From NCBI GenBank assembly GCA_030762175.1, contig CM060842.1, forward strand, positions 67,147,001 to 67,211,000: 64,000 bases of DNA. The letters run 5' to 3'. The position numbers and the translations under genes were made by a program. Numbering within the stretch: the stretch's first letter is position 1; each line of letters starts with the position of its first letter. The notes beneath the pieces are model-generated. The model saw only the letters and a program-made list of their open reading frames with translations. It was not told the DNA's origin and did no database searches. The stretch comes from Metallyticus violacea (taxonomy: Eukaryota > Arthropoda > Insecta > Mantodea > Metallyticidae). Positions 38,301 through 42,640 of this stretch are shown here, piece by piece.

Positions 38301-39883
38301 TGATCAAAGGATCTGAAGAAGAATGGGGACAAGTTTTAGGTTCAGGGAGCAAAATAAAGGGACTTGTTTCTGTTAAAAGGTAACATCCATATATGTTCAG
38401 CATCATTACACCTATCCAGCATAAATAACCATATACTCTAAATGTAAGAAACATGGATTAAATATTGCTATAACTGCAACACTCTTTATTTGAAATAGAC
38501 TTAGTCACTGGATTAGATTTAAAATATAATTCATTTTCCATTCCAGTTGAAAATCTGATGCCTGAGGCATGGGGTAGGAAATTATATGATAATGTTTACA
38601 GCAACTTCCTCTCCTCTGTAACGTATTTTCGGCAGAGACATGTCTTGTGAACATGCACAATTTAGACTTTGGTAATCAGTGGGCCCTTAATCATATTAAT
38701 GTCGTTCCAAATATAAAGCACTAACCATTATCCTTGACACTCATTATTTAGCTCTAATACACAATATGAGTCATTCCCAGATTCTATGTGTCAATTGGAA
38801 AATTTCTGGGACGCTCATAAATGCCATTTTCATGAGTAAGCAGTGAGTGCACATTGCAGTGGCCACTTTGTCTGTAAACGTAATAGTTATGATCATAAGT
38901 ATCTGGGAAGAGAACATTAGGATAGAGTAGTGGGGCTGAGCAATTTAGAAGGCATTGCTCTTCTGCATAAGCTCCTGGGTTCAAATTCCACACATCGTTT
39001 TTGTTTTATTTTTTATTATTGATTTTATAAGTTTGTATGTAGAACACTCATGTTGCCTTAATATATTATCTTTTAACATTCATTTGAATTTTATGGCATT
39101 ATCTATTTACAAACACAAAAACGTAATTGCAAACTAATATATTCTTTACAAATAACTAAATAAATACATGAACAGAAACAATTATTTTCTAAAGAAATAG
39201 AAATAAACCCAAATTTATATTGGGTGTATGAACCCTCAGCTTGTATAACTTTGGGATATAGATGATATCAGATTTTTACAGTAGTGTGGACAAGAGGCTA
39301 AAAATCCCAGGCTTCTTAAATTTATGCCATAAGCCATCTTTTGTCCTCCTTGCATTTAAATAGAATAATATGCTAAGTTAAAAGCTTGCTGTGTATGGAA
39401 AAAAATGTTATGAAAATAATTGTCATAATATATTACAAAGGTTTATTTACAAAAAAAAATGCTTCAGGTTGGGGAACAAAACTGTGCTCTTAATCACAGC
39501 ATCACTGCACACTTTGCCACTGAGCTAATAGAACACATGCTTTAGTCAGCATCTTTAGTGCGTAATATAACACAGCTGCTGCAGTGGCTACACAGCTTTG
39601 CTGTTTATCTTGTGAACCAATGCACTGAAACGATTAGGACTTAGCAGAATTTTGCGTTCAAGAAATGACTATTTTTTTTTATGTCAAAGGGTGTAGATAT
39701 TGTGTTACTGTTGATCATATATGTATAAAACTAAGAACTTTGATTTTAAGAATATTAGATTCACTAACTTCAAATAAAGCAAGCTCTTTTGTTTTCAGTG
39801 GTGAAAAGAGGCCTCCTGAAGGAACTGAGGAGCTGATAGAAAAACCAACAAAAAAGAAGCATAAGAAGAAACTCAATAAATAA
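2158..39883 (+). CDS. NAT10: RNA cytidine acetyltransferase NAT10 (Kre33/TmcA family), 16 coding exons, 5' part outside window
   Basis: NAT10 makes N4-acetylcytidine in 18S rRNA and, with an adaptor, in tRNA. It uses acetyl-CoA and ATP in the nucleolus. Exons read from the sequence: 2158-2368, 7555-7759, 9155-9276, 12924-13060, 14682-14811, 17763-17911, 18771-18852, 22328-22444, 24214-24390, 25037-25178, 25274-25418, 28437-28660, 36258-36430, 37918-38154, 38237-38379, 39799-39883. Every intron is GT..AG and the phases join to one frame of 825 complete codons plus stop (2479 nt). The order is helicase-like ATPase (Walker A GRGKS, Walker B VVIDEAAA), GNAT acetyltransferase (RIATHPDY, then GMGYGSRA), tRNA-binding C-terminal domain, and a Lys-rich tail. 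The roughly 190 N-terminal residues of the family are missing, so their exons must lie to the left. The ATPase and acetyltransferase motifs are intact, so the gene is probably functional. The introns carry most of the transposons in the window. Confidence 0.97.
2640..2775 (-). mobile_element. tRNA-derived SINE, family S2 (fragment)
   Basis: On the - strand it reads GTGGCCAAGAGCATTAAGG (A-box-like), GGTTTGAATTC (B-box-like), then ..AATACCAGGGAGGTACCCTA... The same tail occurs in the copies at 47755-48010 and 48395-48645, which defines the family. Confidence 0.65.
2905..3470. mobile_element. PLE family B, second inverted pair
   Basis: The left part, from TTAAGATCATTGTATGATT, is a - strand copy of the PLE end. 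The right part runs + and ends TTTCACTATACAAGTTCCAATT. On the - strand, 3000-2965 shows CUGAUGAUGGUCUGCGAAA and then AUAUGU. Another family tail (CACTGTGCAAGTTCC) lies inside near 3225, so this is a composite of at least two insertions. Confidence 0.7.
3745..5185 (+). mobile_element. Non-LTR retrotransposon (LINE), 3' half, decayed
   Basis: Frames on + read LRQGCKLSPMLFNLFIDDIL and GLLFADDLVVGSI, the substrate-binding and catalytic FADD motifs of a reverse transcriptase. They are followed by YGIEIWGLEKGWEVVDHVHR and a Cys-rich knuckle (CPLCGDKEG..HIC near 4850). Stops and frameshifts show it is dead, and the 5' half is missing. Related copies lie at 25660-26630 (+), 33190-34135 (-) and 59340-62310 (-). 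Confidence 0.8.
5335..5440 (-). repeat. Dispersed repeat R5, copy 1
   Basis: On the - strand: CCCCGGTTCAGTCAGCAG, TACTGGAATTCCAGG, then GGATTCGACTC. The same blocks recur at 11595-11705 and 59105-59205. CCGGTTC plus GATTCGACTC hints at a tRNA-derived or LINE-terminal sequence. The family is not identified. Confidence 0.5.
5440..5635 (+). repeat. Probable LINE 3' end with A-rich tail
   Basis: The end of this stretch (GGGGCCACACCTAAAATG .. ATGTATTTTGTATGTATAA) is followed by TTAATAAACATATCATATC. That looks like a polyadenylation signal plus short satellite-like tail of a non-LTR element. Assignment to a named family is not possible from sequence alone. Confidence 0.4.
5640..7240 (-). mobile_element. 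Jockey/CR1-like LINE reverse transcriptase remnant
   Basis: Read on the - strand from about 7080 it gives AFDCVNH, then LAFYGIKKPIYKIVYIL, GVPQGFLLGPLLSLVYINDL and VLFANNISI. These are RT motifs of jockey-like elements, with the catalytic F-A-D-D changed to FANN. The coding region has several stops. A 263-bp inverted PLE pair is inserted in it at 6298-6560. It is a different lineage from the LINE at 3745. Confidence 0.75.
6298..6560. mobile_element. Compact PLE inverted pair (263 bp) with target-site duplication
   Basis: The left arm starts ATTAAGATCATTGTATGATT. The right arm carries its reverse complement plus the tail CTTCATTGTACAAGTTCC. It is flanked by ttcataatattt (6286-6297) and ttcataacattt (6561-6572), a 12-bp duplication with one mismatch. 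It holds only the terminal module in two orientations, with no protein-coding part. Its host is the - strand LINE. Confidence 0.8.
7555..7759 (+). CDS. NAT10: NAT10 coding exon with Walker A motif
   Basis: The acceptor is TTTTTCAG and the donor GTACTG, leaving one base (G) for the split Gly codon. It encodes AKALLKFIEAVSEKTLRST, then TAARGRGKSAALGLA (GRGKS at 7633-7647), the ATP-binding P-loop. The Lys corresponds to K290 of human NAT10. The exon ends in LFEFVFK, close to the vertebrate sequence. Confidence 0.95.
7760..8190. other. NAT10 intron segment, nothing recognised
   Basis: AT-rich intron sequence right after the Walker A exon. No repeat or coding signal was recognised in either strand. 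Confidence 0.5.
8195..8345 (-). mobile_element. Solo PLE end, family C
   Basis: On the - strand: GGCCAAAGAUGGAGAUAACG, then CUUUGAAACCAGUACCG, then GTGAAGCATGAAGAGTG. It matches the ends at 16140-16300 and 32607-32714. The hammerhead-like core is decayed (CCAAAGA), but the GAAA and the GG/CC stem I bases remain. Confidence 0.6.
8515..9085 (-). mobile_element. Internally deleted DUF4817-type DNA transposon with long terminal inverted repeats
   Basis: Terminal inverted repeats of about 70 bp: 8520-8595 (gagcaactcattggactatg) pairs with about 9010-9080 (catagttcattgagttgc). Inside, the - strand gives a decayed transposase C-terminus (FKTNPHTLEGF near 8810), like the fragment at 52670-52925. The N-terminal half is missing. 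The product is non-functional. Confidence 0.7.
9155..9276 (+). CDS. NAT10: NAT10 coding exon, helicase-like domain
   Basis: It completes the split Gly codon (G|GT) and reads FDALEYQEHLDYDLIQSTN, then PEFNKAIVRVNIFRDHRQTIQ. The donor is GTGAGA (phase 0). The segment is nearly identical to the human protein. Confidence 0.95.
10670..10853 (-). mobile_element. 184-bp ribozyme-carrying PLE mini-insertion nested in a PLE
   Basis: It is flanked by an exact 13-bp duplication, ttgttggcaatat at 10657-10669 and 10854-10866, and the other family A copy lacks the insert. It consists only of the tail GTTTCACTGTGTGGATTCC (read on -) and a hammerhead-like module. No protein is encoded. It shows that the terminal module can be found as a minimal insertion unit. 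Confidence 0.85.
10804..10843 (-). ncRNA. Hammerhead-like motif of family X
   Basis: On the - strand: GG, UUGACAA, U, a 6-bp stem GUGAGG/CCUCAC with loop AAUGUA, GAAA, ACAUGU palindrome, A, CC. The GG/CC pair would be stem I. UUGACAA departs from CUGANGA at the first base and at the catalytic-G position, so this copy may be inactive while keeping the fold. Confidence 0.5.
11595..11705 (+). repeat. Dispersed repeat R5, copy 2
   Basis: CCCAGTACCCGGTTCATCAG, TACTGGATTATCCAGG, then GGCTCCGAACC, collinear with copies at 5335-5440 (-) and 59105-59205 (+). It lies in a NAT10 intron. Confidence 0.5.
11710..12588. other. NAT10 intron segment, nothing recognised
   Basis: Mostly T-rich and A-rich intron sequence. 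No coding or repeat family was recognised on either strand. Confidence 0.5.
12603..12846 (-). mobile_element. SINE family S1 with perfect target-site duplication
   Basis: On the - strand it runs from CCCGGCCAGGACCGATGG through GGCTTCCTTTGGAAGGGAAG to CGTCCATAAATAAATAATTC and a poly-A stretch. It is flanked by ttgagaatttctac at 12589-12602 and 12847-12860. Copies sit at 33572, 60489 and 63421. It lies 77 bp upstream of the Walker B exon of NAT10. Confidence 0.85.
12924..13060 (+). CDS. NAT10: NAT10 coding exon with Walker B motif
   Basis: The acceptor is TTTGCAG. The reading starts YIHPTDAHKLSQAELVVIDE and continues AAAIPLPYVKSMLG, with the Asp-Glu pair of Walker B at 12978-12983. It ends GG before GTAAGT, splitting a Gly codon. 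A SINE lies only 77 bp upstream of the exon, at 12603-12846. Confidence 0.95.
13061..14114. other. NAT10 intron segment, nothing recognised
   Basis: AT-rich sequence between the Walker B exon and a short tandem repeat. No transposon protein or RNA gene was recognised. Confidence 0.5.
14115..14300 (+). repeat. Two-unit tandem repeat, period about 92 bp
   Basis: Both units start tttcttgtattaaatgca (14115 and 14207) and end with an A-rich run. They differ by scattered substitutions, so the duplication is old. No function is evident. Confidence 0.7.
14682..14811 (+). CDS. NAT10: NAT10 coding exon
   Basis: It completes the Gly codon and reads YEGTGRSLSLKLLQQLRTQ, a conserved NAT10 motif. A variable Ser/Ala/Thr-rich linker follows, ending GRALHE before GTGAGT (phase 0). 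Confidence 0.94.
15425..15745 (+). mobile_element. tRNA-derived SINE, family S3
   Basis: The head has an A-box-like TGGTCTGATGGTTAGCA and a B-box-like GGTCCTGGGTTTGATC, in tRNA spacing. A roughly 250-bp body and a short tail CATCATCATGATAATTATAA follow. This is the structure of an RNA polymerase III SINE. No second copy was found in the window. Confidence 0.65.
16140..16305 (+). mobile_element. Solo PLE end, family C
   Basis: It contains UUGGUUGAAGAUGGAG, a short stem, CAAA, ACTAGT (a palindrome), C, CC, then AAGAGTGTGTTAGACAACAG and the tail AGCTTCACTCTGTGTTCCA. The final H17 C makes the cleavage-site triplet GUC. The first core base is U instead of C and GAAA reads CAAA, so activity is doubtful. 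Confidence 0.65.
16600..17490 (+). pseudogene. mariner transposase remnant
   Basis: Frames on + read ASVFWNTKRILLIEEF, then AGEYYASILE.LTTAIVEKYG and FPEFTPSGYHLFLKLKTFL, the mariner catalytic-domain order up to the third Asp region (here shifted and mutated). It ends EETHF..ALNFEGT. Frameshifts and stops exclude a working enzyme. Terminal inverted repeats were not delimited. Confidence 0.75.
17491..17762. other. NAT10 intron segment, nothing recognised
   Basis: AT-rich sequence ending in the acceptor CTCTTTAG of the next NAT10 exon. Confidence 0.5.
17763..17911 (+). CDS. NAT10: NAT10 coding exon
   Basis: The acceptor is CTCTTTAG. It encodes VVLNESIRYKSGDAVEKWL, then TDLLCLDATSVQPILSGCPV, and ends in LYYIN with a split Arg codon (AG|G). 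This is the conserved linker towards the acetyltransferase domain. Confidence 0.95.
18360..18660 (+). mobile_element. tRNA-derived SINE, family S4 (probable)
   Basis: A perfect B box (CAGGTTCGATCCC at about 18397) is followed by a roughly 250-bp body without coding potential. The A-box side is decayed. It lies in the NAT10 intron before the exon at 18771. Confidence 0.5.
18771..18852 (+). CDS. NAT10: NAT10 coding exon
   Basis: A short exon after TTTTTAAAG. It completes Arg and reads DSLFCYHKASEAFLQRLVAL, then YVASHYK, ending at GTCAGT (phase 0). It matches the vertebrate block DTLFCYHKASEVFLQRL. Confidence 0.95.
19020..20160. mobile_element. PLE inverted pair, GIY-YIG fragments
   Basis: The left part (19020-19560) is a - strand PLE end. 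Its - strand at 19178-19126 carries CUGAGGAUGCGAAC, an AAAA loop, GUCCAUGAAAC. The right part (19740-20150) is + strand and reads a decayed KRNIGIRFKEYQRNV block of the GIY-YIG domain. Between them, 19569-19595 and 19690-19717 form a 25-bp inverted repeat (ggtaccagttttgggg). Confidence 0.65.
20418..20460 (-). ncRNA. Hammerhead-like motif, family X left arm
   Basis: On the - strand: UUGG, UUGACAA, U, stem GUGAG/CUCAC with a 7-base loop, GAAA, ACUAGU palindrome, C, CCAA. Stem I (UUGG/CCAA) is 4 bp and the cleavage triplet would be GUC. The core differs from CUGANGA at two bases, including the catalytic G. Confidence 0.5.
21886..21928 (+). ncRNA. Hammerhead-like motif, family X right arm
   Basis: This copy of the 20420-20460 motif on + keeps UUGG/CCAA, UUGACAA and ACUAGU. 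In stem II the last pair is broken (CTCAA instead of CTCAC). It is mirror-placed to the left-arm copy. Confidence 0.5.
22028..22086. mobile_element. 59-bp PLE family A mini-insertion
   Basis: It is flanked by an exact 10-bp duplication, aagattatga at 22018-22027 and 22087-22096. The insert (tgttgacaatagagtggcaa .. cctaagtttagg) is the extreme end of family A, seen also at 34200-34310 and 45895-46035. It carries no ribozyme core. Confidence 0.7.
22328..22444 (+). CDS. NAT10: NAT10 coding exon, start of GNAT domain
   Basis: The acceptor is TTTTCAG. It reads NSPNDLQMMSDAPAHHLFCL and ends LPEILVVIQ before GTAAGG (phase 0). Both blocks are conserved in NAT10 orthologues. Confidence 0.95.
22662..24157 (-). 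mobile_element. Tc1-like DNA transposon, nearly full length, inactive
   Basis: It is bounded by TA at 22660-22661 and 24158-24159. Terminal repeats are cactcaggaacaaaaa on the left and its mirror tgttcctgagtg on the right. At 1496 bp it has normal length. On the - strand the N-terminus (MQPEDVARTVALNNDECSV, from about 23868) and C-terminus (TRLPLPETSQELRRALLE, 23193-22915) of a DD34E transposase can be read. Stops and shifts break the frame. It sits in the NAT10 intron just before the catalytic exon. Confidence 0.85.
24214..24390 (+). CDS. NAT10: NAT10 coding exon, acetyltransferase catalytic segment
   Basis: It begins VCLEGQVSKRTVMDGLSRGK and ends with RIVRIATHPDYHG before GTGAGT (phase 0). 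The His codon at 24373-24375 corresponds to catalytic H537 of human NAT10. The exon starts 54 bp after the right end of a Tc1-like transposon and its TA duplication. Confidence 0.96.
24391..25036. other. NAT10 intron segment, nothing recognised
   Basis: AT-rich intron between the two exons of the acetyltransferase core. The open frame from 24815 that runs into the exon at 25037 is intron read-through, not coding. Confidence 0.5.
25037..25178 (+). CDS. NAT10: NAT10 coding exon, acetyl-CoA binding loop
   Basis: It starts MGYGSRALELLKQYYEF. Together with the preceding HG this gives the HGMGYGSRA acetyl-CoA phosphate-binding loop of GNAT enzymes. It ends LLEERI plus one base before GTATAT. An in-frame reading through the upstream intron exists but is not coding. 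Confidence 0.95.
25274..25418 (+). CDS. NAT10: NAT10 coding exon
   Basis: It completes Glu (G|AG) and reads PKKSLPPLLLKLSERPPEHL, then DYLGVSFGLTASLLKFWKR and FVPVYL. It ends AG before GTATTT, splitting an Arg codon. The intron before it is only 95 bp, the second shortest in the visible gene. Confidence 0.95.
25660..26630 (+). mobile_element. LINE 3' fragment, same family as 3745-5185
   Basis: It reads MHGVEIWHIEKRWEYIGHIH, then RAFCKTELRLLRTTPNGVAL, matching the post-RT segment of the copy at 3745. A Cys-rich EEYPPCGEIE knuckle follows near 26230. It ends ATAAATATTCTATTCTATTC, a short 3' repeat tail. It is decayed. Confidence 0.75.
26830..28114. mobile_element. PLE family B inverted pair with target-site duplication
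   Basis: The - strand half (26878-27496) has the GIY-YIG start YKISCAECEKIYFGKTNRN and the end ELATWQKIYIYKYKDNLMNF. Its junction with the + half is a palindrome of about 190-bp arms (27620-27810 and 27840-28050). Flanks are aaagcattttgt (26818-26829) and aaaggattttgt (28115-28126), a 12-bp duplication with one mismatch. Inside the left half, a 177-bp unit is duplicated in tandem. Confidence 0.85.
26928..27281 (-). repeat. 177-bp tandem duplication inside a PLE
   Basis: The units at 26928-27104 and 27105-27281 each encode the same PLE C-terminal stretch (GPTELATWQKLYIYKYKD and RPTKLATWQKIYIYKYKD). They have diverged by substitutions. Confidence 0.8.
28437..28660 (+). CDS. NAT10: NAT10 coding exon
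   Basis: The acceptor is GTTTCAG. It reads QTTNDLTGEHSCIMLQLLNT, then WLAEFWADFRRRFISLL and FRTFTPALALSVLQNKAWK, ending with one base of a Glu codon before GTTAGA. The preceding intron of about 3 kb holds a LINE fragment and an inverted PLE pair. Confidence 0.95.
28925..30500 (+). mobile_element. PLE family A, RT and GIY-YIG domains, truncated and mutated
   Basis: Reading + it begins at the RT motif MKPVINTINSPT (about 28960). A long open stretch (29134-29652) follows with QVSGLTMGKPLSPFLAELFM and the catalytic YVDD at 29437-29448, then FLDLEIIRNGDCLNFGIYRK. After a stop comes NPIPYKYAVFHSLAHRLMN and the GIY-YIG endonuclease: SGIYEIKCADCEQSYIGKTK (GIY 30028-30036, YIG 30066-30074). The end carries CUGAAGAUGG..CCUGAAACACG. 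It lacks the N-terminus and has several frameshifts. It is the best-preserved PLE RT in the window. Confidence 0.88.
30550..31770. mobile_element. PLE family B inverted pair
   Basis: The left part (30580-30800) is the C-terminal end on -. The right part (30810-31740) is + with KAYIGKTERNICMRLKQNF, then KYKQIGKSAASHFWKENHDI and KAKLLKSVQGPTELAKWE. Unlike the other pairs, the left side begins with the terminal tail itself (aattgaaacttgtacagt). Confidence 0.75.
31655..31696 (+). ncRNA. Hammerhead-like motif, family B
   Basis: UAG, CUGAGGA (31658-31664), a 17-base arm containing a weak stem, GAAA, then AUAUGU, A and CUA. The three bases UAG can pair with CUA as stem I. The core matches CUGANGA/GAAA exactly. 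Stem II is imperfect. Confidence 0.55.
31800..33035 (+). mobile_element. PLE family D, decayed, ending in poly-A
   Basis: It reads FEEKLVKKWLISIILPREVI, then SIKFKIENNVLPFLDIKII, both PLE RT segments. After a 108-bp nested insertion it resumes with GIYEISCKDCNMKYIGKTKR, the GIY-YIG domain (32735-32810). It ends in an A stretch of about 26 bases (33010-33035), which is not usual for PLEs. Frames are badly broken. Confidence 0.7.
32607..32714 (+). mobile_element. 108-bp ribozyme-only PLE family C mini-insertion
   Basis: It splits family D between RT and endonuclease. It is flanked by acaaaggacaaa (32595-32606) and acaaaggaaaaa (32715-32726), 11 of 12 identical. It contains GGUUGAAGAUGGAGAAG, GUCUCU, UGAAACCGAUCCC and the GTGTGTTAGACAACAG tail, that is, little beyond a hammerhead-like module. 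Confidence 0.7.
33190..34135 (-). mobile_element. LINE remnant interrupted by a SINE
   Basis: Reverse transcriptase pieces on the - strand, including a FNLFIDG-like block near 33740 and a decayed ADD region near 33500. It is the same LINE family as 3745, 25660 and 59340. A SINE S1 sits at 33572-33702. Confidence 0.65.
33572..33702 (+). mobile_element. SINE family S1, 5'-truncated
   Basis: It starts tgtacatttacggcagg and ends CGTCCATAAATAAATC and poly-A. It is flanked by an exact 12-bp duplication, actttctttata at 33560-33571 and 33703-33714. Confidence 0.88.
34200..34310. mobile_element. Solo PLE family A end
   Basis: It holds AAGCTGTTGACAATGGAGTG .. GGAGTTCAGTGTAAAAAATG, then AATACCTAAGTTTAGGTG, as at the end of the PLE copies at 9487 and 28925. 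Confidence 0.6.
34503..34538. repeat. Perfect 15-bp hairpin next to a mariner remnant
   Basis: agagataaagtcaac at 34503-34517 and its exact reverse complement at 34524-34538, with loop atttca. It lies just before a mariner remnant, but no link is proven. Confidence 0.75.
34540..35560 (+). pseudogene. mariner transposase remnant
   Basis: Frames on + read MSKKEVLCSIVQCVIFFLIK near 34708, then YNSFWDYRGVLSMDFL near 35170, like the mariner VFWDSKGILLIDYL block. Decayed catalytic and C-terminal parts follow (35280-35450). The start may include a GC-richer segment near 34600. It is broken by stops and shifts. Confidence 0.65.
35725..35870 (+). mobile_element. Solo PLE family B end
   Basis: CAGATGATGGTCTGTGAAA, then ACATGT (a perfect palindrome), ACTAC, then the terminus CAATCATACAATGACCTTAA. 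The first hammerhead base pair is mutated (CAGAUGA for CUGAUGA). Confidence 0.65.
36258..36430 (+). CDS. NAT10: NAT10 coding exon
   Basis: It reads ELSKAELDMFLTKYDLKRLE, then MYCNNLVDYHLIMDLLPTI and LSAVQS, ending before GTAAGT (phase 0). YDLKRLEMY and NLVDYHLIMD are conserved blocks of the C-terminal domain. The preceding intron of about 7.6 kb is the largest between visible exons and is packed with PLEs and other repeats. Confidence 0.95.
36716..36800 (+). mobile_element. tRNA-like element with intact A and B boxes
   Basis: TAGCTCAATTGG (A box) and GGTTCGATCCC (B box), about 45 bp apart, as in a tRNA gene or SINE head. The acceptor and T stems do not pair well, so it is not a functional tRNA. 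It resembles a tRNA-Ile-like SINE head. Confidence 0.55.
36801..37500. other. NAT10 intron segment, nothing recognised
   Basis: AT-rich sequence with GTTAGATTA/GTTAGATTC-type short repeats near 37000-37100. No protein or repeat family was recognised. Confidence 0.4.
37530..37710 (+). mobile_element. Solo PLE end, family X-like, with hammerhead-like motif
   Basis: UAG, UUGAUGA, an imperfect stem, GAAA, ACAUGU palindrome, C, CUG at about 37523-37565. UAG can pair with CUG as stem I and the cleavage triplet is GUC. The region ends GTTTCACTGTGTTTGATTCC, the family X tail. The open frame across it is not a known protein. Confidence 0.6.
37918..38154 (+). CDS. NAT10: NAT10 coding exon, tRNA-binding domain
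   Basis: The acceptor is TTTTCAG. It reads AIVLGLGLQYKTVDALASEL, then ELPSSQLLGLFNRTVRR, and ends DELEEAAK before GTTAGC (phase 0). LPSSQLLGLFNR matches the human LPSGQLMGLFNR. Confidence 0.95.
38237..38379 (+). CDS. NAT10: NAT10 coding exon
   Basis: It follows an 82-bp intron. It reads ELKQKQKLELEKLKNENLSK, then YVIKGSEEEWGQVL, with the conserved Y-I-x-G-x-EEEW motif. It ends AG before GTAACA, splitting a Ser codon. Confidence 0.94.
38380..38930. other. NAT10 intron segment, nothing recognised
   Basis: No gene or element was recognised between the penultimate exon and the tRNA-like remnant. Confidence 0.45.
38938..39000 (+). mobile_element. tRNA-like SINE head (decayed)
   Basis: A box remnant GCTGAGCAATTTAGAAGG and B box GGGTTCAAATTCC, in tRNA order. 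The rest is decayed. Confidence 0.45.
39467..39535 (-). mobile_element. tRNA-like SINE head (decayed, minus)
   Basis: On the - strand: TAGCTCAGTGGC (A box), then GTTTTGTTCCC (B-box-like). Confidence 0.45.
39799..39883 (+). CDS. NAT10: NAT10 last coding exon and stop
   Basis: It completes Ser (AG|T) and encodes GEKRPPEGTEELIEKPTKKK, then HKKKLNK and the stop TAA at 39881-39883. The Lys-rich end resembles the nucleolar-targeting tails of orthologues. Confidence 0.92.
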
Positions 39884-39908
39884 ATTATGCTTTTAATGTA
39901 AAGATCCA

Positions 39909-39914
39909 AATAAA
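39909..39914 (+). terminator. Polyadenylation signal of NAT10
   Basis: An AATAAA hexamer lies 26 bp after the NAT10 stop codon, implying a very short 3'UTR. It is canonical, but AT-rich DNA yields this hexamer often, so the use of this site is inferred. Confidence 0.6.
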
Positions 39915-40019
39915 AAATTGTATATCATAACTCCATGAATTTCTTTGTTCATAATCCATTAAAGAAGCTTATACAAAGAATAAGTTTTAAGTTATCATAA
40001 CTATTTAAACTCATAAACA

Positions 40020-40870
40020 ACGAACAACATGAAAAATCTAAGATATAGGATTGAAAGTATATGGCATTCATTGCTAAGTGATGCCACCAAGAGAAGGCTG
40101 GCCCTCATAGGGAAGAAGCAAAACACAGGCAATCAGACAATATTGGTTAATTGTGGCATGAGCAAAAATTATATTCAACCTCTTACACAGGGTTGCAAGT
40201 GTGTCACAGGACAGGTCTCCCATGTAATCAAGGTGTTTAGCAGCCTCCAAAGTAGACTCAAAGTACATCGATGGTTCATTGCCAGCAATGGGGAAGGTAC
40301 TGATTGAGTTGCTAATGTGAGCCACCTTCAAAATGCTGTCAAAATGTCTGCTTTGTTAGCAAAACATCCCATGCAATGGCTGCTTCACTTTGAGGATGAG
40401 ATCATAATCATGGGACTAATCGGGCAAATATGGCGGATGTGGAAGAACTTCCCATCCCCACAGCTGCAAAGACACTTGACACTGTTGGCTGTGTGAACTG
40501 TCACATTATCATGGAGAATATTAACATTGCTCAAAAGTTCTGGCCATTTGGTGCACACGGCAAGGTGCAATTGTGACACCAAAAAGACCTGTCATACTGG
40601 GTATTTACAGTGGTCCCCTCACACAAGACTTCATAAGCCAGAATAATTGACTATGACCTTTATTGGTAAAGGAATTTGGCAAAACTTATGTTTGCATGGT
40701 GATCCAAGGTGGCAACAGTCCAGTCACCTTTCACTGGACTGTCGCTTGAATTCTAGTTCATGTGCCTTTGCCCACATTCCATCAATTGCATTGATGCAAC
40801 ATGTTTCATAGCACGTCCACTTCTATATCTTAATGGATGTGGCACCCACCCTCTTTGCCAGGGATGGTCA
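40020..40870 (-). pseudogene. mariner-family transposase remnant
   Basis: On the - strand it reads NVNILHDNVTVHTANSVKCL, a mariner DNA-binding-to-catalytic segment (HDNA.PHTA block), followed by a decayed HIRHICPISPMIMI (PHPPYSPDL-like). It lies just downstream of the NAT10 poly-A signal. It is not functional. Confidence 0.6.
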
Positions 40871-41754
40871 AATTACTCAATTCTTAATATTAGATGCATT
40901 TTATACTTATGTTAATGTGTGAAAATAAAATCAAGCTGTTCCATATACAATTTTACTGAATAGTATTTATTATATACTGAATACTATCTTATGTTAAATT
41001 CTTGTATTTTGCATTTAAACTGGCTTATTCTCTTCTCATCCTTCTCGCTCGAACTACTTTTTCAATATTTGGAATAAGTTTTGTTTGTACACAATTGAAG
41101 AGTACATTCCAAATTGGTAACTGAATGTTGGCTTCTGTGACATTTTTATTCAAATTGTTGTTTATGCATATAAGATGAACTGAATCAGCAATTTGCCAGT
41201 GTAATTGTGAGATGGAAAAACTTTTAAGTAAAATAATTGCATACTTCTATAAATAAAAATAGTTTTTCTCACATAGAAAGGTATAATGAGAAGTTAGTCA
41301 AACCTCAGAACAAATGGAATCATGTGGAAGTAGATCTTAAAATGATCACTATTGTGATCTGATACTGCATTTATGCTGGGTTAGTTTTCCCAGCCCTTCA
41401 ACTGCAATATAAGCATCACCCAACTGTAGCTTCCAGTTATGTTAATGTTGCCGCTGCCCTAATTTGCTTGAGTTGATGGTGACTGTTTAAGAGAACCAAA
41501 AAAACTGGTTACTGGAAGGTACAAGATCTGGGCAGGAGGGTGAGTGAGAATGAATAGTTACAGACTACAGGGCATTGCCTTGTCATGAAAAAGAACATGA
41601 GGCATATCTTTACGACAACTGTGGTTTTCCATTGTTTTGACATATGCTTGTAAGTTTTTTCACCTTGAGGCAGCACAATTCCCTGAGTGGATTATCTTTT
41701 GGGTTTTGGGCTCAAGATAATAAATCCATAATTGTGATCATTGCATAATTGAAT

Positions 41755-42640
41755 CTATTAAACACTTCTATTGCTCTAGTTACTTGTCTAAAAATGTTGA
41801 ACCGGTTTCATGAACCCTTGTCTGCATTATCAGCTAAAACGTTGACTGCTGGATACTTCGTTATGCTATGGGAATTAATATTCTGCTTTGGTGGAGGTGT
41901 GATGAACTTAAAGTTTATGTTTTCATCCTCGTAAGAATGTAATGAAGTCCATTAAACTGTCTTTGTATTTGTAAATGTAGATTTTTTCCCATGTTGCTAA
42001 TTCTATAGGTCCTTGTACTGATTTTAATAATTTTGCTTTATTCAATCTGTCATGGTTTTCTGTCCGGAAATGAATTGTTACTGCTTGTATTTTATGTTCC
42101 TGAAATATTATTTTAACCATATGCTTATATTTCTCTTTGTTTTTCCAATTTTTTCACATTCTGCACAACTTATTTCATAAATACCTGCTTTTTCCTCCTG
42201 TGGAATACTGTCATTAACATTGTCTATCAGGAGATTTTTACCATTAAATCTGTTTACAGGTGCTAACCTGATATTAAAATCTTAAAGAACATTCTGAACT
42301 TTTTTCTTAATATGTGAGTTTTTAAAAAATTTCCTTATTTTTTCATTTTTAACTGCTGTTCTTTCTATTTGTTTGTATTCTTTGAAGTATTCTTCTTTGC
42401 TAATTTGTAGGTTAACTAGCCAGTGTGTTAAGCTGTTGATAGCTGCATTTTTGTGCATTGTGGGTTTAAAACTGCTAGCTTTGATGAGTGACTGCCTGCA
42501 TGTATATTCTTTCTATATATTATAAATTCCAGGTTTTCTTAATGCTTCATTATTTTGATGTCCAAGAATGGTAGCATGTTATTTGTTTCGTATGTGAATG
42601 ATATGTATATTCAGAAGTTTTATGGCATCTAATTCACTGA
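41755..42640 (-). mobile_element. PLE family B, 3' half
   Basis: On the - strand, from left: the hammerhead-like motif CUGAUAAUG..CAUGAAACCGG with palindrome ACCGGT (41842-41803). Then come the C-terminal protein KAKLLKSVQGPIELATWEK (42120-41923) and decayed segments of the post-RT region. It is truncated and broken. Confidence 0.75.
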
